Source of the DNA: Thermoleophilaceae bacterium
Lineage (GTDB): Bacteria > Actinomycetota > Thermoleophilia > Solirubrobacterales > Thermoleophilaceae
Assembly: GCA_013696425.1 (NCBI GenBank)
Contig: JACCYP010000328.1
Coordinates: forward strand, 1 to 9,206
Direction of reading: 5' to 3'
DNA length: 9,206 nucleotides
The notes beneath the pieces are model-generated. The model did not search any database and had not been told where the DNA came from. It saw nothing but the letters and a program-made list of their open reading frames with translations. The translations under genes and the position numbers were made by a program. This document shows positions 6,017-9,206 of this stretch, in pieces (positions within the stretch are counted from its first letter, which is position 1; each line of letters opens with the position of its first letter).

Positions 6017-7280
6017 GCAGCGCCGCCACCGCGACCGCCGCGAACATCACGAGGAACGGGTCGAGCGGCGAGCGGTAGCGCGGCGTGCCGAGCACCGGCG
6101 CCACCGCGATCCACATCGCCACCGGCACCCCGAGCCACAGCCACAGCGGACCCTCGCGGCGGCGGATGAGCACCACCGCGCCGGCGATCGCCAGCAGGAG
6201 CGCCAGGTAGACCGACAGCTGCGAGACGCGGCGCAGCCCTTCGGGGACGTTCGCCTCGACGTTGTAGACCTCGGTGGTGTGGTTGTCGCTGCCGAGGTGG
6301 ACCATCCGCAGCGAGTTGAACGTGAGGGCGCGCGCGACGTAGCCGGGGTGGTCGCCCATGTAGGTGAAGGCGCGGCCGCGCAGCTTCGAGTTCAGCTCGG
6401 GCTCGGTGAGGCCCTCGGCGAACAGCGGCCGCAGGCTGGCGGCGCTCGGCGGGTTCTGCCAGACGGCGTCGAGCAGGGCGTCCCCGCGGCGGTCGGCCAG
6501 CTCGTTGTACTCGCCGGCGTAGGTGTAGCCGTCCTGGGTCGCGATCGGCACGAACGCGTCGAGCTCGGCGGCGTTGCGGATGGTCCAGGGCGCGATCACG
6601 AGGATCATCGCCGCGAGCGCCACCGCCGGCGCGATGAGCCGCCCCCACCTGCGTCGAGTGTGCACGGGTGTCCACTCTGCGGGCCACGGTGCACGTTCGG
6701 CGGTGATCAGCGCAATGCCGACCGGTATGGCCAGCAGGAGCCCCGCGGAACGCGTGAGTGCCGCCGCACCGATCAGCGCCCCGGCCGCGAGAGCCCACCC
6801 GACGCGCCCGGGCTCGGCCCGGAAGCGCAGCGTGGCGAAGATCGCGCCCAGCATCAGCGGCATGAACAGCGCCTCGGAGAGCAGCGAGGCGTTCAGCACC
6901 ACGAGCGGCGGGAACAGCGCGGCGAACCAGCCGGCGATGCGCGCCTCGCGCTCGCCGAGCGTGGCCCGCGCGATCAGGAAGATGAGCGCCACGCTCAGCA
7001 CCCCGAGCAGAGCGCCGAAGATCCGCCCGGCGTCGCGCGAGTCGCCGCTCACCGCATAGACGGCCCCGAGCGCGAACGGGTACCCGGGCGGGCGCAGCGC
7101 GCTCGGGTCGTTCGGCGTGGCGTAGGAGATGTCCGGATAGCCGTCGCCCGCCGCGACCGAGGTGGCGATCGTGTCGTACTCGGCCGGATCGCCGCGCGGC
7201 ACGAAGTCGGGCGTGGCGATCACCAGGCCCACGCGCGCGAGCAGTGCGACGGCGAGGATGAGGGCGAGCCCGCGCGTCAC
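5991..7280 (-). CDS. PMT_2/ArnT-like (GT39/GT83-type) membrane glycosyltransferase
   Basis: A 429-residue polytopic protein of the dolichyl-phosphate-mannose/ArnT-like GT-C superfamily. Such enzymes transfer a sugar from a polyprenyl-phosphate donor onto a glycan, lipid or protein outside the membrane. After the first transmembrane helix comes the signature outer loop PRGDPAEYDTIATSVAAGDG (28-47; D31 as the likely catalytic Asp), then ALRPPGYPFALGAVY (61-75), LNASLLSEALFMPL (129-142), LTRSAGLLLAIP (175-186), APWTIRNAAELDAFVPIAT (230-248) and GTPRYRSPLDPFLVMF (398-413). These are the recurring landmarks of 'glycosyltransferase family 39' proteins. About 9-10 membrane spans are visible, with an outer domain at about 240-350. 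The length is somewhat short for the superfamily, with no added C-terminal domain. The GTG start overlaps the TGA of the upstream GT2 gene (7277-7280), so the two are translationally coupled. The donor sugar is unknown. Confidence 0.92.
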   Translation of the reverse strand: MTRGLALILAVALLARVGLVIATPDFVPRGDPAEYDTIATSVAAGDGYPDISYATPNDPSALRPPGYPFALGAVYAVSGDSRDAGRIFGALLGVLSVALIFLIARATLGEREARIAGWFAALFPPLVVLNASLLSEALFMPLMLGAIFATLRFRAEPGRVGWALAAGALIGAAALTRSAGLLLAIPVGIALITAERAPWPAEWTPVHTRRRWGRLIAPAVALAAMILVIAPWTIRNAAELDAFVPIATQDGYTYAGEYNELADRRGDALLDAVWQNPPSAASLRPLFAEGLTEPELNSKLRGRAFTYMGDHPGYVARALTFNSLRMVHLGSDNHTTEVYNVEANVPEGLRRVSQLSVYLALLLAIAGAVVLIRRREGPLWLWLGVPVAMWIAVAPVLGTPRYRSPLDPFLVMFAAVAVAALLSRRDRRA

Positions 7281-8173
7281 CTGTACGAATTCCGGCGCCC
7301 GAGTCGCTTGCGCAGGCCCGGCACCGCCGCCACCGTCCGGGTCACCCGGTCGCGGCGCGGCTGCTCGTAGAGCTTCGCCGACTCCTTGAACGCGGCGCGC
7401 GCGCCTTTCCAGTCGCGGCGGCGAATCTTCCCGCGCGCGAGCGAGGCGAGGTCGCGGGACTTCACGTACTCCGCGAGCTCGGGCGACACGAGCGCCGCGT
7501 GGCGCTCGTGCACGAGCAGCCCCGCCTCGGCCAGGCGCTCGACGTCCTGTGTGAGACCTCCCTCGTGGCGGCGGTACCTGATGCGCGCGGTGGGATCGAA
7601 CACGAACCGCTCGCCCGCCCGGATCAGCCTGAACCAGAGGTCCCAGTCCTCGGCCAGTTCGTGCGGCGCGCGCGCGAAGCCGCCCACCGCATCGAGTGCG
7701 CTACGGCGGATGAGGGCGGAGGAGGCCGGGATGAAGTTGGTGACGAAGAGGCCATCCACGAATGCCTGGCCGGAGAGCTGGGAGCCGCGCACCGCGATCT
7801 CCCCGGTCGGCGTGCCTTCGGCGTCGATCACGAGCGCCGTGCCGTAGACGACTGCAGCGTCGCCGGCGGCCACCCGCCGCTGGGACTCGAGCTTGCCGGG
7901 CTCCCACACGTCGTCGTCGTCGGCGAGGGCGATCCAGTCGGCGTCGAGCTCCGCGAGACCGGTGTCGCGCGCCGCCGCCGGACCGCCCCGCTCGTCGCGG
8001 CGGATGAGCCGCACGTTGCCCGGCGTCTCGCGCGGAAGGCGAATCGGCTCCCGCGAGGCGTCATCGACCACGACCACCTCCTCAGGAGGGTGATCCTGCT
8101 CGAGCAGCCCGCGCAGGGCCTCACCCAAGTACCTTCCGTCGCCGTGGACGGGGACGATCGCGCCCACTCTCAT
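7277..8173 (-). CDS. GT2 family glycosyltransferase
   Basis: A 298-residue GT-A inverting glycosyltransferase, soluble or peripheral at the cytoplasmic membrane face. It begins at the first strand, VGAIVPVHGDGRYLGEAL (3-20), followed by VVVVDDAS (33-40, D37/D38 for the nucleotide), RGGPAAARDTGL (62-73), the metal-binding ALADDDDVWEPGKL (82-95), FIPASSALIRRSALDAVGGF (147-166) and the acceptor/base region ELAEDWDLWFRLIRAGERF (172-190, E175-D176). All key GT2 residues are present. The basic C-terminal region (about 237-298) has no family signature. I chose ATG 8173-8171, with GGGAG about 10 nt upstream; GTG two codons later is an alternative. It is the first gene of a two-gene minus-strand operon and shares a GTGA overlap with the ArnT-like gene, so it probably prepares the glycan that the membrane enzyme extends. 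Its 5' end overlaps the divergent GT4 gene. Confidence 0.93.
   Translation of the reverse strand: MRVGAIVPVHGDGRYLGEALRGLLEQDHPPEEVVVVDDASREPIRLPRETPGNVRLIRRDERGGPAAARDTGLAELDADWIALADDDDVWEPGKLESQRRVAAGDAAVVYGTALVIDAEGTPTGEIAVRGSQLSGQAFVDGLFVTNFIPASSALIRRSALDAVGGFARAPHELAEDWDLWFRLIRAGERFVFDPTARIRYRRHEGGLTQDVERLAEAGLLVHERHAALVSPELAEYVKSRDLASLARGKIRRRDWKGARAAFKESAKLYEQPRRDRVTRTVAAVPGLRKRLGRRNSYR
8130..8135 (+). promoter_or_regulatory. Possible -10 element for the divergent GT4 gene
   Basis: TACCTT fits TANNNT and lies 8 nt before GTG 8144, which would give an almost leaderless transcript. It resembles TACCCT before the operon at 1316. No -35 match stands at 16-18 bp upstream, and the hexamer lies inside the minus-strand GT2 coding sequence. 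Weak candidate only. Confidence 0.2.
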
Positions 8174-9206
8174 CCCGGGCAGTCTCCCAAGCCGCTCGCA
8201 TACGTCACCGGCACGTACCCCGCGCTGTCGGAGACGTTCGTGCTAGCGGAGCTGCGAGAGCTTGTGCGGCGAGGGGAGCAACCGCTGGTGTTCTCGGTCG
8301 TGCGAGGCGATGCAGACGCGGGCGGAGCGCCCGCCGCCGAGTACGTGGTGGAACTGCCGAAGGCGCGCCAGCTCGTGGCGCTGGCGGCGCTTCTGGCCAC
8401 CGCCCCCGGGCGCACGCTGCGCGCCCTGCGCGACCCGGCACTGCGCTTCGGCGGCAGCGCGCGCGACATGGCGGCTCTCACCCCGATGGCTTTGAAAGCA
8501 CGGGGCGCCCGTCACATCCACGCGCACTTCGCGGGCCAGCCGGCCGACGTGGCCGGGCGGCTCTCGGCGCTCACCGGCGTCCCGTTCTCCTTCACCGCGC
8601 ACGCCCACGACCTCTACGTGGAGTGGGACCGGGTGGAGGAGAAGCTCGCCGCCGCCTCGTTCGCGACCACCGTGTGCGAGTACGCCCGCCGCTTCGTGGC
8701 CGAGCGCGACCCGGCCGGCGCACGGAAGCTGGAGGTGGTGGACGCCGGCATCGACGTCCAGGCCTTCGCGCGCTCGAAGCCCTACGACCCGGACGGCCCG
8801 ATCGTCGCCGTCGGGCGGCTCGTGCACCAGAAGGGCCACGCCGACCTGATCCGCGCCGCGGCCGGCGGCGATCTGCCTGAGGTGGTGATCGTGGGCGACG
8901 GTCACCTGCGCACGGAGCTGGGCGCCCTGGTCGAGGAGACCGGCGCGAACGTGCGCCTGGCGGGCGCGCTGCCGAACCACGCGGTGCGCGATCTCTACGA
9001 GGGCGCGTCGATGGCCGCGCTCGCATGCGTCGTGGCGCCGGACGGCAACCGCGACTCGATCCCCGTCACGCTCAAGGAGGCGATGGCGCTCGAACTTCCC
9101 GTGGTGAGCACCGACGAGGTCGGGATCCCGGAGCTCGTGGGAGCCGACCGCGGCGTGCTGGCGCCACCCGGCGACCCGCAGGCCTTCCGCACCGCGCTGC
9201 GCGAGC
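8144..9206 (+). CDS. GT4 family glycosyltransferase, WcaL/exopolysaccharide type (3' end outside window)
   Basis: An open frame runs without a stop to the right edge (354 codons seen). It encodes a GT-B retaining glycosyltransferase of the colanic acid/exopolysaccharide group. From GTG 8144: LAYVTGTYPALSETFVLAEL (the family's usual N-terminal strand and loop), ARHIHAHFAGQPADVA, PFSFTAHAHDLY (H-A-H-D acceptor-site motif), VVDAGIDVQAF, IVAVGRLVHQKGHADLI (donor-phosphate basic residues), VVIVGDGHLRTEL, and APDGNRDSIPVTLKEAMALE. In the last motif the first glutamate of EX7E is aspartate (GAC 9053-9055), while the second is kept (GAG 9077-9079). The last strands and end of the protein are missing. 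The start is uncertain: GTG 8144 is the nearest possible start upstream of the first strand and leaves an 18-residue unrelated leader; no ATG, GTG or TTG lies between it and that strand. No Shine-Dalgarno precedes it. It would act on a lipid-linked glycan in the cytoplasm; the sugar is unknown. Confidence 0.9.
   Translation, partial: MDGDDRAHSHPGQSPKPLAYVTGTYPALSETFVLAELRELVRRGEQPLVFSVVRGDADAGGAPAAEYVVELPKARQLVALAALLATAPGRTLRALRDPALRFGGSARDMAALTPMALKARGARHIHAHFAGQPADVAGRLSALTGVPFSFTAHAHDLYVEWDRVEEKLAAASFATTVCEYARRFVAERDPAGARKLEVVDAGIDVQAFARSKPYDPDGPIVAVGRLVHQKGHADLIRAAAGGDLPEVVIVGDGHLRTELGALVEETGANVRLAGALPNHAVRDLYEGASMAALACVVAPDGNRDSIPVTLKEAMALELPVVSTDEVGIPELVGADRGVLAPPGDPQAFRTALRE

Noticed and set aside
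6008..6027. GGCGGC...GCCGCC inverted repeat at the convergent gene ends, as a possible terminator
   Set aside because: Only a 6-bp stem with an 8-nt loop and no T-tract on either strand; such repeats are expected by chance in DNA of this GC content.
6279..7370. 363-codon plus-strand open frame opposite the ArnT-like gene
   Set aside because: Arg/Gly/Glu-rich shadow; the minus frame carries PMT_2 landmarks and coupled start/stop signals.
8077..8089. Perfect inverted repeat CCTCCT-C-AGGAGG, which places a Shine-Dalgarno-like AGGAGG on both strands
   Set aside because: It is explained by the Pro-Pro-Glu-Glu codons of the GT2 protein (PPEEVVV), and the GTG that follows on the plus strand directly abuts AGGAGG, too close for ribosome binding.

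Overview
This is a high-GC window (74% by hand count over 1921-2100) of a cell-surface polysaccharide or glycoconjugate locus. Codon use with G or C in nearly every third position, many GTG starts, stop/start gene overlaps and an apparently leaderless promoter fit a high-GC actinobacterium. A Thermoleophilia/Solirubrobacterales-like organism would suit the gene content, but that is only an impression. Eight protein genes were found, two of them cut by the window edges. Seven are glycosyltransferases and one is a secreted protein. I saw no RNA genes, insertion sequences, CRISPR arrays or phage genes.

Layout: (1) 1-404, plus strand: the C-terminal end of a GT4 glycosyltransferase. (2) 401-1201, minus strand: a secreted choice-of-anchor L-type protein, tail-to-tail with gene 1, its stop codon overlapping that of gene 1. 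(3) 1202-1315: the only real intergenic gap, 114 bp between divergent genes, holding a good promoter for the plus-strand operon. (4) 1316-6016, plus strand: a tight four-gene operon of GT4, GT2 (rhamnosyltransferase-like), GT26 (WecG/TagA/CpsF family) and a 663-residue multi-pass GT-C-like membrane protein. Every junction is a 1-4 nt stop/start overlap. (5) 5991-8173, minus strand: a two-gene operon of GT2 followed by a PMT_2/ArnT-like (GT39/GT83-type) membrane glycosyltransferase. Its end overlaps the end of the plus operon by 26 bp. (6) 8144-9206, plus strand: a WcaL/exopolysaccharide-type GT4, open at the right edge, whose start region overlaps the start of the minus-strand GT2.

How they could work together (inference): the cytoplasmic GT4, GT2 and GT26 enzymes would build a glycan on a polyprenyl-phosphate carrier from nucleotide sugars. 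The two polytopic GT-C-type proteins would add sugars from polyprenyl-phosphate-sugar donors on the outer face of the membrane. The GT26 gene suggests a repeat unit containing an N-acetylhexosamine or related sugar. No flippase, polymerase, ligase or nucleotide-sugar synthesis gene is in view, so the product cannot be named. The secreted choice-of-anchor L protein is the odd member: it has no glycan-synthesis motif, lies antisense to its neighbours and has visibly lower GC.

I did not find a clearly new defence or mobile system. The points most worth following are the antisense secreted protein, the uncharacterised GT-C-like protein, the head-to-head overlap near 8144-8173, and the leaderless promoter at 1281-1316.
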